Assembly (NCBI GenBank): GCA_945861565.1
Contig: CAMAUY010000021.1
Location: 1-61,766, forward strand
Direction: 5' to 3'
Origin: Akkermansia muciniphila
GTDB taxonomy: Bacteria > Verrucomicrobiota > Verrucomicrobiia > Limisphaerales > UBA9464
Length of the DNA stretch: 61,766 nt
Shown: piece after piece, positions 44,030 to 53,203 of the stretch
Layout of the letters: each line of letters begins with the position of its first letter
Position numbering within the stretch: the stretch's first letter is position 1
The notes under the pieces: model-generated
What the model saw: the letters and a program-made list of their open reading frames with translations, nothing else
Database searches by the model: none
What the model was told of the DNA's origin: nothing
Made by a program: the position numbers and the translations under genes

Positions 44030-45194
44030 GGAGATCCGGTTCACGGGAGGAGGACTTCCACAGGTCCACAATTCTGTTTCGTTGCTATTGTTCACCGTTT
44101 TTCTGATGGCGTCCGCCGAAGCCGCGGATTGGGACTTGGAAATCGAAGACTTCGCGTACATTCCCAACCGACTCGTCATCAGCGTCGGCGACCAGGCGAC
44201 TTGGACATCGAGGGGTTTCGATCACACGGTGACTTCGGACACAGACATCTTTAACTCCCAGACGATCTGGGATTACATGCCGTTCGGAGCTCAGTTCAGC
44301 TACACGTTCACCGAGGAAGGCGTCTTTCCGTATTTCTGCCAGGGTCACGGCGGGCCGGGTGGATCAGGGATGTCCGGCGTCATCACGGTCGTTGCCTCAA
44401 CGGCGGGAAATAGCCAGCCGGCCACGCCGACGAACATGTCCCCGGCAGATGGAGCCCCGAATCAAGCCATCGCGGTGACGCTGACGGCCAGCCCGTTCAG
44501 AGATTCTGACGCGGGCGATTTTCATTCGGCAAGCCATTGGATCGTGCGCAGCGCTGTCGACGGGCAAGGCGTGGTGGACAGTGGAGAAAGCAAGACCAAC
44601 CTGACGTCATTCAAACCGTCGGGCTTGAGCGAAGACACAACTTACATCTGGCAAGTTCGGTATAAGGACGGCCAAGGGGGGTGGAGCGAGCTATCTGGAG
44701 CGACGCGATTCACCACGTTGAAGGCGGTGTCGGAAGTGGGCCTCGGTCTGCGTGGCAGCTATTACAACGATTACAGGGGAGCTAGCTTCAGCGGTGCACC
44801 GCTGGCGGTGGCGACAAACGCGTCGATTGATTTCAGGTGGGGCCAGGCGCGCCCGCATCGTCGCGTCACGGCGGATGGTTTTGGCGTCCGTTGGGAAGGC
44901 GCCGTGTTGCCTGCGTTCACGGAGAAACACGAGTTCCAACTGCAGACGCGCGGTGGGGTGCGGCTTTGGGTTGATGGGAAATTGTTGATCGACGAATGGA
45001 ATATGTGCTCCTTTTTCAGAACCTGGCGGGGCTGGCTGGACATGGTTAGTGGCCAAGCCGTTCCGATTCGCATTGAGTATGCGGCGGAGCCAAGCGACGC
45101 GCTGCTGACATTGCGTTGGGCCAGTCCAAGCCAGCCCGTTGCATCCATTCCAACCTCACGGCTCTTTCCTCCCGGTACGCTGCCGGGTCTATAG
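43929..45194 (+). CDS. cupredoxin-FN3-PA14 secreted protein
   Basis: The ORF has 421 codons. After repeat-encoded sequence, a signal peptide follows (VSLLLFTVFLMASAEA). Next come a plastocyanin-like domain with copper ligands in DHTVTS and FPYFCQGHGGPGGSGMSG (His, Cys-His, Met), an FN3-like region (~160-260), and a PA14-like lectin domain (LRGSYYNDYRGASF, RVTADGFGVRWEG, LWVDGKLLIDEW, PIRIEYAAE). The true start is unclear, because the 43929 ATG lies inside a REP element, and GGGAGGAGGA (44045-44054) has no good start codon behind it. Probably an electron shuttle fixed to a glycan. It lies 11 bases before the multicopper oxidase gene. Confidence 0.7.
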   Translation: MDMNWDHDPGSAGIPAGESWASVQARRQDAGAPREIRFTGGGLPQVHNSVSLLLFTVFLMASAEAADWDLEIEDFAYIPNRLVISVGDQATWTSRGFDHTVTSDTDIFNSQTIWDYMPFGAQFSYTFTEEGVFPYFCQGHGGPGGSGMSGVITVVASTAGNSQPATPTNMSPADGAPNQAIAVTLTASPFRDSDAGDFHSASHWIVRSAVDGQGVVDSGESKTNLTSFKPSGLSEDTTYIWQVRYKDGQGGWSELSGATRFTTLKAVSEVGLGLRGSYYNDYRGASFSGAPLAVATNASIDFRWGQARPHRRVTADGFGVRWEGAVLPAFTEKHEFQLQTRGGVRLWVDGKLLIDEWNMCSFFRTWRGWLDMVSGQAVPIRIEYAAEPSDALLTLRWASPSQPVASIPTSRLFPPGTLPGL

Positions 45195-45205
45195 CAGTCT
45201 TAGCC

Positions 45206-46858
45206 ATGAAGTCCCTCAACTTACCGGCGGAGTTCGTCACTCAGGACGTTCCACAAACCTGCTTGGAAATGGAGGCCCCAAGCGGCGGTGCGCACGCAAT
45301 GACGCACGCTGCCTCGGTCCCACGGCTTATGAGCCCGCCGCGCGAGGAAAAGGCTCCGAGAGATTTCACCCGGCGGCAGATCCTTCGCGCTACAACGCTG
45401 GGTTTCGCAGCAGTGCTCATGTCGCCGCGACGATTCCTGGGGCAAACCAGCAAACACGCGGGGCATATTCCGGGAACGGGCGGCGGCTTTGGCTCAAGCC
45501 CGCTTTTAAAGCCATTCCAAGACCCCCTGCGCCTTCCGCCGGTACTGATTCCAACCACGGTCGGCAAAACTCAGTGTTACACGATCACGATGCGCGAGGG
45601 CCTCACGAGGATGCACCGCGATCTTCCGCCGACCGTCGTGTGGGGTTACAATGGATTATTTCCCGGCCCCACAATCAAAGCGACGCGCGGCCATCCAGTG
45701 GTCATTCGACAAATCAACCGACTGCCGGAAGAACACCCCCACGCGCTGCCGGCCGTGCATTTGCACGGCGCGCGCGTCGCTCCAGAACACGACGGTCACC
45801 CGCGTGAGGCCATTCCGGCGAACAGCTTTCGCGACTACCACTATCCGAATCGGCAACGCGGCATGACGTTATTCTTTCACGACCACGCGCACGGTTTCAC
45901 GGGCGCGCACGTCTATGCAGGGCTCGCCGGTCTCTACATCATCGACGATCCCGCCGAGAATCGTTTGTCCGGTTTGCCGCAGGGTGAGCAGGATATTCCT
46001 TTGGTGATTCAAGACCGGCTGTTCAACGCGGACGGCTCGATGCGCTACGCGTTGGACAGCGCTACGCGCGAGACAGGCGTTCTCGGCGACATCATCTTGG
46101 TTAACGGGGTCGTGCAGCCATACTTCGAGGTGGCGACACGCAAGTATCGGTTTCGAATTCTCAATGCTTCAAACGCTCGCGCCTACGATCTTCAACTTAG
46201 CTCCGGCAGACCGCTCATTCAGATCGCCACGGACGGCGGGCTGCTTCCCAAGCCGTTGAAAAAAAAGGTCCTCACGATTGCACCCGCTGAACGCGCTGAG
46301 GTGGTCATAGACTTTGCCGAGTATCCGGTTGGCACGCAGCTCATCCTGAAGAACTGCGCCTGTTCGGATCGCAGCTCGGACATAATGCGCTTCGATGTCC
46401 AGCGGCACGAAGCGGACAACGGCATCGTGCCAGATTGCTTGAGCGATTGGGAGGATTTGCCCGTCGACCGAGGGACGATCGCCCGCGAATTCGTTTTAAA
46501 CCGCCTGAATTCAGCAGCGGGAATGATGTGGACGATTAATGGGAAAGTGTATGCGATGGATGCTCCACCGATGGTGCAAGTGAAAGCCGGGGCGGTCGAA
46601 CGCTGGCGATTTTCCAATCCAACGAATCACCCGCATCCGATTCACTTGCACTTCGTTCAATTTCAGATTCTTGACATCAACGGCCAGCCGCAAGATCCAA
46701 CCCAGCACGGATGGAAGGATACGGTCGTCGTTCCCCCCGATGGGAGCCTCACCTTCGCAGTTCGTTTTGGAGAGATTACGGGCCGGTATTTGTTCCACTG
46801 TCACAATCTCGAACACGAAGATTTAGGAATGATGGCAGAATATGAAGTGGTCCCTTGA
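45206..46858 (+). CDS. multicopper oxidase (CotA/bilirubin-oxidase-like)
   Basis: From the ATG at 45206 the protein has 550 residues and a twin-arginine signal (FTRRQILRATTLGFAAVLM) around residue 55. Copper motifs are complete: AVHLHGA, FFHDHAHGF, HPHPIHLHF and HCHNLEHEDLGMM, with an axial Met. The three-cupredoxin layout fits CotA/CumA-like oxidases of metals or phenolics, with reduction of oxygen to water. A shorter start (45299) is possible. It sits 11 bases after the cupredoxin gene and 59 bases before the cytochrome gene, so the block is probably one periplasmic redox operon. Confidence 0.88.
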   Translation: MKSLNLPAEFVTQDVPQTCLEMEAPSGGAHAMTHAASVPRLMSPPREEKAPRDFTRRQILRATTLGFAAVLMSPRRFLGQTSKHAGHIPGTGGGFGSSPLLKPFQDPLRLPPVLIPTTVGKTQCYTITMREGLTRMHRDLPPTVVWGYNGLFPGPTIKATRGHPVVIRQINRLPEEHPHALPAVHLHGARVAPEHDGHPREAIPANSFRDYHYPNRQRGMTLFFHDHAHGFTGAHVYAGLAGLYIIDDPAENRLSGLPQGEQDIPLVIQDRLFNADGSMRYALDSATRETGVLGDIILVNGVVQPYFEVATRKYRFRILNASNARAYDLQLSSGRPLIQIATDGGLLPKPLKKKVLTIAPAERAEVVIDFAEYPVGTQLILKNCACSDRSSDIMRFDVQRHEADNGIVPDCLSDWEDLPVDRGTIAREFVLNRLNSAAGMMWTINGKVYAMDAPPMVQVKAGAVERWRFSNPTNHPHPIHLHFVQFQILDINGQPQDPTQHGWKDTVVVPPDGSLTFAVRFGEITGRYLFHCHNLEHEDLGMMAEYEVVP

Positions 46859-46917
46859 ACGTAATCGTTTTGGGCTCGCTAACACCCGTGAATTCAACCC
46901 TTGTGATCTCCCGTTCC

Positions 46918-47757
46918 ATGAACCGTCTCGTCAACGTTGGCGCCAAGGCTAGACTTGCTTGCCTGGCCGTCGCGGTTCTCACCCTGCGATGTCACGGACA
47001 ATTTCCGCAACCTCAAACACAAGGAACGATTCAGGCCGCGCCTCGTTTTGCGCTGAATTCGACGAACAACCCACTCGTTTGGGACACATTCGTCAAGCAG
47101 GTCAATCCCACCGGAATGGTCACGAGGGTGACTTTTATTTTCTCGGTAACCAACACGTCATCCTCGGAAGCTGTGACGATTTTGGAGACGGAGACTTCGT
47201 GCGATTGCACGGTGGCGGGTTTGCCCTCCAAGCCTTGGGTGCTCAAACCGGGATCGAACGGAACGCTGCCCGTCAGGCTAAACACATTGGGCAGGTTTGG
47301 GCCCGTTACCAACTGGGTTGGAATTCATACGTCGCACGGGCCCCAGTTGCTCACGGTTCGCTCGGATATTCCGTTTTCGCCGGCGCCGTTCAACATTTCG
47401 GGGCGCGAGCGCGACCGGAAGTTGGCACAAGAAGACCGGCAGGCTGTGCTCACCCGGACGGACTGCGCCGCCTGTCACGCTTTGCCCGCGTTGGGCCGGG
47501 CGGGTAAAGACCTGTTCACGAAGGCCTGCGCGATATGCCACATCTCCGAGCGCCGCGCGCCCATGGTGCCAGACCTCGCGGCGCTCCGTCGTGCGACCGA
47601 CGCGGATTACTGGCACACGTGGATCACGCACGGCAAAACAAACACTCTCATGCCGGCATTTGCCAAGTCAGCGGGCGGCATTCTGGATGAAACGCAAATC
47701 AGATCGCTCGTCCGTTACCTCGTCGATGCGTATCCATCCACACAGCGGCGAGATTAA
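46918..47757 (+). CDS. DUF1573-cytochrome c fusion protein
   Basis: From the ATG at 46918 the product is 279 residues with a signal peptide (KARLACLAVAVLTLRCHG). An N-terminal DUF1573-like Ig domain (TRVTFIFSVTNTSSSEAVTI, ETETSCDCTVAG) precedes a C-terminal cytochrome with two CxxCH motifs (DCAACHALP, ACAICHISE) and an axial-Met candidate in TLMPAFAK. It may take electrons from the multicopper oxidase or cupredoxin neighbour. An in-frame TTG at 46855 is less likely. Confidence 0.75.
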   Translation: MNRLVNVGAKARLACLAVAVLTLRCHGQFPQPQTQGTIQAAPRFALNSTNNPLVWDTFVKQVNPTGMVTRVTFIFSVTNTSSSEAVTILETETSCDCTVAGLPSKPWVLKPGSNGTLPVRLNTLGRFGPVTNWVGIHTSHGPQLLTVRSDIPFSPAPFNISGRERDRKLAQEDRQAVLTRTDCAACHALPALGRAGKDLFTKACAICHISERRAPMVPDLAALRRATDADYWHTWITHGKTNTLMPAFAKSAGGILDETQIRSLVRYLVDAYPSTQRRD

Positions 47758-47884
47758 GACGCATGACGAAAGTGAATTGGGCCACCAGTCCGACGCGAAC
47801 TCGACAAGCCAGCAGATCTGAATCTCGACCCTCAGTTTGTGAATTCACCATCCACAAGTTGCTCTGAGCTCCCCCGCCAGGGTA

Positions 47885-49114
47885 GTGTGCCGCTTTCCAG
47901 TGTTTAGACCGACACTCATTCCGTTGATGGCCGCCGCGTTGCTCGCTGGCTGCGGCCCCGCCGATCCGCCCAAGAGCGGCAAAAAGGACGGCAAAAGCGC
48001 CGCCGCCCTGCCGTCGCGTGAGGTTCGGACGCTGCCGGCGGAGATACGACCGATGGAACGTGCCGTATCCGTCATTGGGTCGCTAGCGGCGATCGAGCAC
48101 GCTACCTTGAGCGTCAAGGTCTCGGGCCGACTCCAGAGTTTGGGAGTCGATATCGGCACCCAAGTTCGGAAAGGTGAACCCGTCGCACAAATCGAGTCGG
48201 TGGACTACGAGTTGAAGCTTAAGTCTGCCGAGGCGCTTCTCGCGCAAGCGCGAGCCAGGCTCGGCCTGCCCCTGGCGGGCAGCGATGATACCGTCAACCC
48301 CGAGGAGACGAGCACCGCGCGCCAAGCCAACGCGGCGGTGCAGGAAGCCCTTCATCAGCGGGACCGCATCCGAGAACTGTCCAAGCGCGGAATCAGTCCG
48401 CAGACGGAAATGGACACGGCCGATGCGAACTACACGATTGCCTTCAACCGTCATCTCGAAGCCTTTGAGGAGATTCGCCAGCGGCAGGGCGTATTGCAGC
48501 AACGGCGCGTCGAAGTTGAGATTGCACGACAGCAGTTGGCTGACACGAAAATCACCGCGCCCTTCGACGGCATCGTGCAAGAGCGCAAGGCAAGCCCCGG
48601 CGAGTTTCTCAACACCGCCGCGCCCATCGTCACGCTCGTCAAGGTGGACCCGCTGCGTCTGCGCATCGAGGTCCCGGAGCGCCACACCGCGGGCGTGCGG
48701 ATCGGCCAAAAAGTCCGCCTGACCCTCGAGGGCGACACCAACAAATACTCGAGCACCGTCTCCCGCCTCAGCCCGGCGATTTCCGAAGGAAGCCGGATGC
48801 TCGTCGTCGAGGCCGATATCGCGAACGGAACCGGTGCGCTTCGACCCGGCTCGTTTGCCCGGGCGGACATCGTGATCGCCGAGCAGGAGCCCGCCACGGC
48901 GGTGCCCAAGGAGGCACTCATTACCTTCGCGGGTATCGAGAAAATCTTCCTCGTAAAAGACGGCAAAGCGGTTGAGAAAAATATTACTACCGGGCGCCGC
49001 GCCAACGGATTCATCGAAATCATCGGCGGCATCAAACCGGGTGACCCGGTCGTGATTCAACCCGGCAACTTGCAGAACGGACAGCCCGTCACGAAGCCCC
49101 GAGCTTTCCCCTGA
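47885..49114 (+). CDS. RND efflux membrane-fusion protein (HlyD-like lipoprotein)
   Basis: The 409-residue protein opens with GTG and a lipobox (LMAAALLAGCG), so it is probably an outer-leaflet-anchored lipoprotein. The HlyD layout follows: a lipoyl half (LSVKVSGRLQSLGVDIGTQV), a coiled hairpin (~95-180), the second lipoyl half (ADTKITAPFDGIVQERKASP), a beta barrel and a C-terminal region. It ends 7 bases before the RND pump. It bridges the inner-membrane pump to an outer-membrane channel, which is not visible here. Confidence 0.88.
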   Translation: MCRFPVFRPTLIPLMAAALLAGCGPADPPKSGKKDGKSAAALPSREVRTLPAEIRPMERAVSVIGSLAAIEHATLSVKVSGRLQSLGVDIGTQVRKGEPVAQIESVDYELKLKSAEALLAQARARLGLPLAGSDDTVNPEETSTARQANAAVQEALHQRDRIRELSKRGISPQTEMDTADANYTIAFNRHLEAFEEIRQRQGVLQQRRVEVEIARQQLADTKITAPFDGIVQERKASPGEFLNTAAPIVTLVKVDPLRLRIEVPERHTAGVRIGQKVRLTLEGDTNKYSSTVSRLSPAISEGSRMLVVEADIANGTGALRPGSFARADIVIAEQEPATAVPKEALITFAGIEKIFLVKDGKAVEKNITTGRRANGFIEIIGGIKPGDPVVIQPGNLQNGQPVTKPRAFP

Positions 49115-49121
49115 GTGCTGA

Positions 49122-52100
49122 ATGCAAAAGCTCGCCGAAATCTCCATCCGACAACCCGTCTTCGGCACGATGATCGTGCTGGCGCTGGTGGTGGTCGGCG
49201 CAGTGGGCTATCTGCGACTCGGCGTGGACCGCTCACCGCCGGTGGACATTCCTCAGATTTACGTCGGCACTCGATTGGTCGGTGCATCGCCGGTCGAGGT
49301 TGAATCACTCATCTCCCAGCCCATTGAGGAGCAAGTCAACACGGTCCAGGGCATCACCGAACTTCGCTCCATTTCCGGCGTCGGCAGTTCCTTCGTCATC
49401 ATCCAGTTCGACTTGAGCCGTAAGGTCAACGAAGCCCTGGAAGACGTCCGCAACCGCGTCTCCATGATGAGCGGCGAGTTACCGCGCGACGCGGATCCAC
49501 CGCAGGTCATGAAGTTCGACACCGAACGCGGCGGCGTGATTACCCTTTCCCTCTCGGGCGATCGCTCACAGCGCGAGCTGACCGAACTGGCGGACAAGAT
49601 CGTGAAGGTGCAGATCGAACGCGCGTTGGGCGTGGGCGAAGTGGAAATACGCGGAGGTCTGCAGCGCGCCATCAGCATCTGGGTGGATCCAGACCGATTG
49701 GCAGCCTACCAAATACCCATCACGCAGGTCCGTGACGCCGTCGCGCGCCAGAATGCGAACATCCCCGGCGGTAACGTCATCTCCAAGGTCCGCGAACACA
49801 CCCTCCGCACCGTCGGCCGGATCGCCAACGCAAACGAATTCAACGACTTGGTCGTCACCACCGTCAGCAACTCGCCCGTGCGCATCCGCGACATCGGCTG
49901 GGCGGAGGACGGCACGAAGGAACAGCGCACCCTCTCGCGCCTGAATGGTCGCCCGTCCGTCTCGCTCGAAGTGAAACGTCAAGCCGACGCCAACACAGTC
50001 GAAGTCATCGAGTCGGTGAAGAAAATGCTCCCCGGTATTCAGGCCCAGCTCCCGGCCGACGTCCAATTCGAGGTTATCGAAGACCAATCGCGCTACATCT
50101 ATGAAGCGCTGCATGAGATCAACGTCCACCTCGTTCTTGGCAGCATTCTGGCGAGTCTCGTCGTGTTCGCGTTCATGCGGAGCTGGCGCTCCACCCTGAT
50201 CGCAGCCGTGGCTATTCCCGCCTCCGTCATTTCCACCTTCGGAGTGATGTGGGCGCTGCACTTCACCTTGAACAGCGTCACCATGCTCGCGCTCGTGCTG
50301 ATGGTCGGTATCGTCATCGACGACGCCATCGTCGTGCTCGAGAACATCTTTCGTTTTATCGAAGAAAAGAAGATGCCGCCGTTCGATGCCGCGCGGGCGG
50401 CAACGAAGGAAATCGGGACGGCCGTGCTCGCGACGACCCTGAGCCTCGTGGTCATCTTCGTGCCGGTCTCGTTCATGTCGAGTATCGCGGGGCGGTTCCT
50501 CTACCAATTTGGCATCACGGCGGGCGTCGCGGTGTTGGTGAGCCTGCTTGTCTCCTTCACCCTGACACCGCTGATGAGCGCCCGTCTGTTCAGCTTTGGT
50601 GGCATCAGCAAGGCCGCGCACGGTGGGCCGAAATCGCGCGGCGGGCTTTATGGTTGGGTGGAGCGCCTTTACCTCGCGGCGCTCGCCCTCTGCATGAGGC
50701 ACCGTTTCTCCGTGCTGGTACTCGCCCTGCTGATCATGGCCTCGTCCGTGCCCCTTTACCAGTCGCTCCGCCAGGAGTTCACGCCCGGCAACACCGATGA
50801 GGGCGAGTTCGAGATCGGCCTCACCGCGAAGGAAGGCACGAGCCTCACACAGATGGACGAAGTCGCCCTCATGGCCGAGCGCGAATTGCAGGAAATGCCC
50901 CAAATTCGAGTCGTTCAGACGGGCATCGGCTCGAACCGCATCGGAGGCGCGAACACCGCACGCTTTTTCGTCCGCCTTGCCCCCCACAACGAGCGCGTTT
51001 TCCGATGGTCCCGACTCATCTCCTTGCATCCATTCGATGCCTTCAAGGGCAATTACTCCCAACGCGAAGCATTGCAAGAAGTCCGAACTCGCATGCGAAA
51101 AATTCCCGGTGTACGCGTCTCGGCTCGACCGGCCAATGGGTCCATCAGTCTCGGCGGACCCAACTATGAGATTGATTTCTCCATCCTCGGCCCCGACCTC
51201 GAATCCCTCTCGCGCTACGCCGAAGACCTCCGGGCTCGCGCTCCCGAACTGGGCCTCGCCGACGCCGACACCACGCTCAAGCTCGACAAGCCCGAATTCC
51301 GCGTCCAGGTCAATCGTGAGCGCGCCGCCGCACTGGGCGTCTCCATCGAGGAAATTGCCACCGCCCTGCGCATCATGGTTGGGGGCGATGAACGCGTTTC
51401 GCGTTACCGCGACGTGAGCGTCGGCGACGACTACGACGTGCAATTGCGCCTCGCCGAAGGCAAACGCAACGACCGCGAGACCATCTCGCGCCTCCACGTC
51501 CGCGGTCAGGGCGGTGCCCTGGTGCGCCTCGACAATCTCGTGGACATCGTGGAGGGGCAGACCGCCTCCCGCATTGACCGCCTTGACCGCCAGCGGCAGG
51601 TCAGTATCCGCGGAAGCATTGCGCCCGGCTTTGCACTGAAGGACCGTCTCGAAGCACTGGAAGCGGCGTTCAAGGAGATGAATCTGCCCACGACGTATAC
51701 GACGAAGATCTCCGGTCGCGGACGCGAGCTCGAGCGCACTTTCAAGGAATTCCTCTGGGCGTTCCTTCTCTCGGTCATTTTCATGTATATGATTCTCGCC
51801 TCGCAATACGAGAGCTTGGTTCATCCGTTTACGATCCTACTGTCGCTGCCGCTCTCCCTGCCCTTCGCACTGTTTTCCCTCTGGGCTACCAACAACACCC
51901 TCAACCTCTATTCCGCGTTGGGCCTGCTCGTGCTTTTCGGAGTCGTGAAAAAGAATGCCATTCTCCAGATCGACCACATGAACAACCTGCGTGCGCAGGG
52001 CCTGGAGCGGCTACAAGCCATTATGAACGGCAATCGCGACCGCCTGCGCCCGATTCTGATGACCACGCTCACGCTGGTTGCCGGGATGATCCCGCTCGTG

Positions 52101-52295
52101 CTCGGCACGGGCCCGGGCGCGGAAGAGCGCCGCGCAGTGGCGGTCGTCGTCATTGGCGGGCAGACCCTTTGCCTCGTGCTCACCCTGCTCATCACGCCCG
52201 TGGCGTATTCGTACCTCGACGACCTAGCCCAAGTCTTTCGTCGCAGGCCTGCGACGGTGATGGATCCCGCGTCCGAAGCCTTCCCGGTAAAGTGA
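49122..52295 (+). CDS. RND-family efflux permease (AcrB/MexF-like)
   Basis: A 1057-residue inner-membrane pump starting AEISIRQPVFGTMIVLALVV. It shows the two large periplasmic loops and the TM4 proton-relay acids in GIVIDDAIVVLENIFRF, with the TM10 Lys region (LGLLVLFGVVKKNAILQIDH). Normal length for the HAE1 hydrophobe exporters. With the MFP it forms the efflux pair; adjacency to the copper-protein genes suggests metal or oxidant stress but does not prove it. Confidence 0.92.
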   Translation: MQKLAEISIRQPVFGTMIVLALVVVGAVGYLRLGVDRSPPVDIPQIYVGTRLVGASPVEVESLISQPIEEQVNTVQGITELRSISGVGSSFVIIQFDLSRKVNEALEDVRNRVSMMSGELPRDADPPQVMKFDTERGGVITLSLSGDRSQRELTELADKIVKVQIERALGVGEVEIRGGLQRAISIWVDPDRLAAYQIPITQVRDAVARQNANIPGGNVISKVREHTLRTVGRIANANEFNDLVVTTVSNSPVRIRDIGWAEDGTKEQRTLSRLNGRPSVSLEVKRQADANTVEVIESVKKMLPGIQAQLPADVQFEVIEDQSRYIYEALHEINVHLVLGSILASLVVFAFMRSWRSTLIAAVAIPASVISTFGVMWALHFTLNSVTMLALVLMVGIVIDDAIVVLENIFRFIEEKKMPPFDAARAATKEIGTAVLATTLSLVVIFVPVSFMSSIAGRFLYQFGITAGVAVLVSLLVSFTLTPLMSARLFSFGGISKAAHGGPKSRGGLYGWVERLYLAALALCMRHRFSVLVLALLIMASSVPLYQSLRQEFTPGNTDEGEFEIGLTAKEGTSLTQMDEVALMAERELQEMPQIRVVQTGIGSNRIGGANTARFFVRLAPHNERVFRWSRLISLHPFDAFKGNYSQREALQEVRTRMRKIPGVRVSARPANGSISLGGPNYEIDFSILGPDLESLSRYAEDLRARAPELGLADADTTLKLDKPEFRVQVNRERAAALGVSIEEIATALRIMVGGDERVSRYRDVSVGDDYDVQLRLAEGKRNDRETISRLHVRGQGGALVRLDNLVDIVEGQTASRIDRLDRQRQVSIRGSIAPGFALKDRLEALEAAFKEMNLPTTYTTKISGRGRELERTFKEFLWAFLLSVIFMYMILASQYESLVHPFTILLSLPLSLPFALFSLWATNNTLNLYSALGLLVLFGVVKKNAILQIDHMNNLRAQGLERLQAIMNGNRDRLRPILMTTLTLVAGMIPLVLGTGPGAEERRAVAVVVIGGQTLCLVLTLLITPVAYSYLDDLAQVFRRRPATVMDPASEAFPVK

Positions 52296-52415
52296 AGAGC
52301 AGGGCGGATCCGGACCTGCATTGGCCTCTCTATGAACCGACTCCATTTCGCAATTCGAAGACGGCACTCCGTGATGCCGCCCTGTTGGCTCCCGCTCAAC
52401 GATCGCGCGGCACCT

Positions 52416-53078
52416 TCATTCCGGTCTGGACTCGCCACGAGAAACCCCGCCTTGCATCGGGCCCTGACTGAAATTGTGGTACGCGAGCATTCCCAGCATC
52501 ACTGCCATGTAGATCTGACCGAGGGTTAAGCACCAGACTCCCAGCCCGACGGCGAGAATTCCCCCCACCCTTGCCGTTACCTGCTGTCGTCGCGGCCCAA
52601 GAATATCCCGCAAGATTTGCCCGCCATCGAGCGGTTGGATGGGGAGTAGATTGAGGGCCGTCCACACGAAGTTGATGTACAAACCGTCGCGGAAGGCGAC
52701 GTGCGCCAGACGGGGCAGATCCACGCCGCGCAGCGCCTGCGCCACCGCGAGCACCGCAAAACCTAAGAGCAAGCCCGCCAGGGGTCCTGCCCCGCTCACC
52801 AAAATACTCTGACCGCGGGAAAACGTGCCACCCGGAAGGGCGGTGAGCCCACCAAAGCCATGCAGTTTGATGGCGGGCTGCGCGCCAAAGTGACGTCCGA
52901 CCAGTGCGTGCCCGAGTTCGTGGACCAAGACGGAAAGAAACATCACTCCACACCAAACGGCCACGATGGCCCAAGCCCGCGAGGTATTGGCGCTCATCCC
53001 ACCGCCCAGCAGTGCGCCGGAAAGCCAGAACCACCCGTCGACTGTCACCGGAATCCCCAGCACTCGAAATCGCAGCAT
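52416..53078 (-). CDS. site-2 protease (M50) family membrane metalloprotease
   Basis: The 220-residue multispanning protein has the zinc motif HELGH (residues 53-57) and the third ligand region NLLPIQPLDGGQIL. The short length without PDZ or CBS domains fits the minimal Spo4/rhomboid-type S2P group. It likely cleaves transmembrane substrates. It is monocistronic between the RND gene and the propeller gene. Confidence 0.85.
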   Translation of the reverse strand: MLRFRVLGIPVTVDGWFWLSGALLGGGMSANTSRAWAIVAVWCGVMFLSVLVHELGHALVGRHFGAQPAIKLHGFGGLTALPGGTFSRGQSILVSGAGPLAGLLLGFAVLAVAQALRGVDLPRLAHVAFRDGLYINFVWTALNLLPIQPLDGGQILRDILGPRRQQVTARVGGILAVGLGVWCLTLGQIYMAVMLGMLAYHNFSQGPMQGGVSRGESRPE

Positions 53079-53203
53079 GCGGAGACGCTAAACGATTCCC
53101 GGCAATTTTGACGACGAGCAATGTTCCAAAAATGTGAAGCAAGTTCAGACCCGACCCAATTCCTTCCTTCCCATGATCCTTCGAAGGAGAAATAATCGTT
53201 GGC

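Noticed and set aside
49566-51824. 752-codon open frame antisense to the RND pump
   Set aside because: The plus-strand pump is a complete, recognisable family member; the antisense reading is Arg/His/Asp-rich without domains, typical of GC-rich mirror frames.
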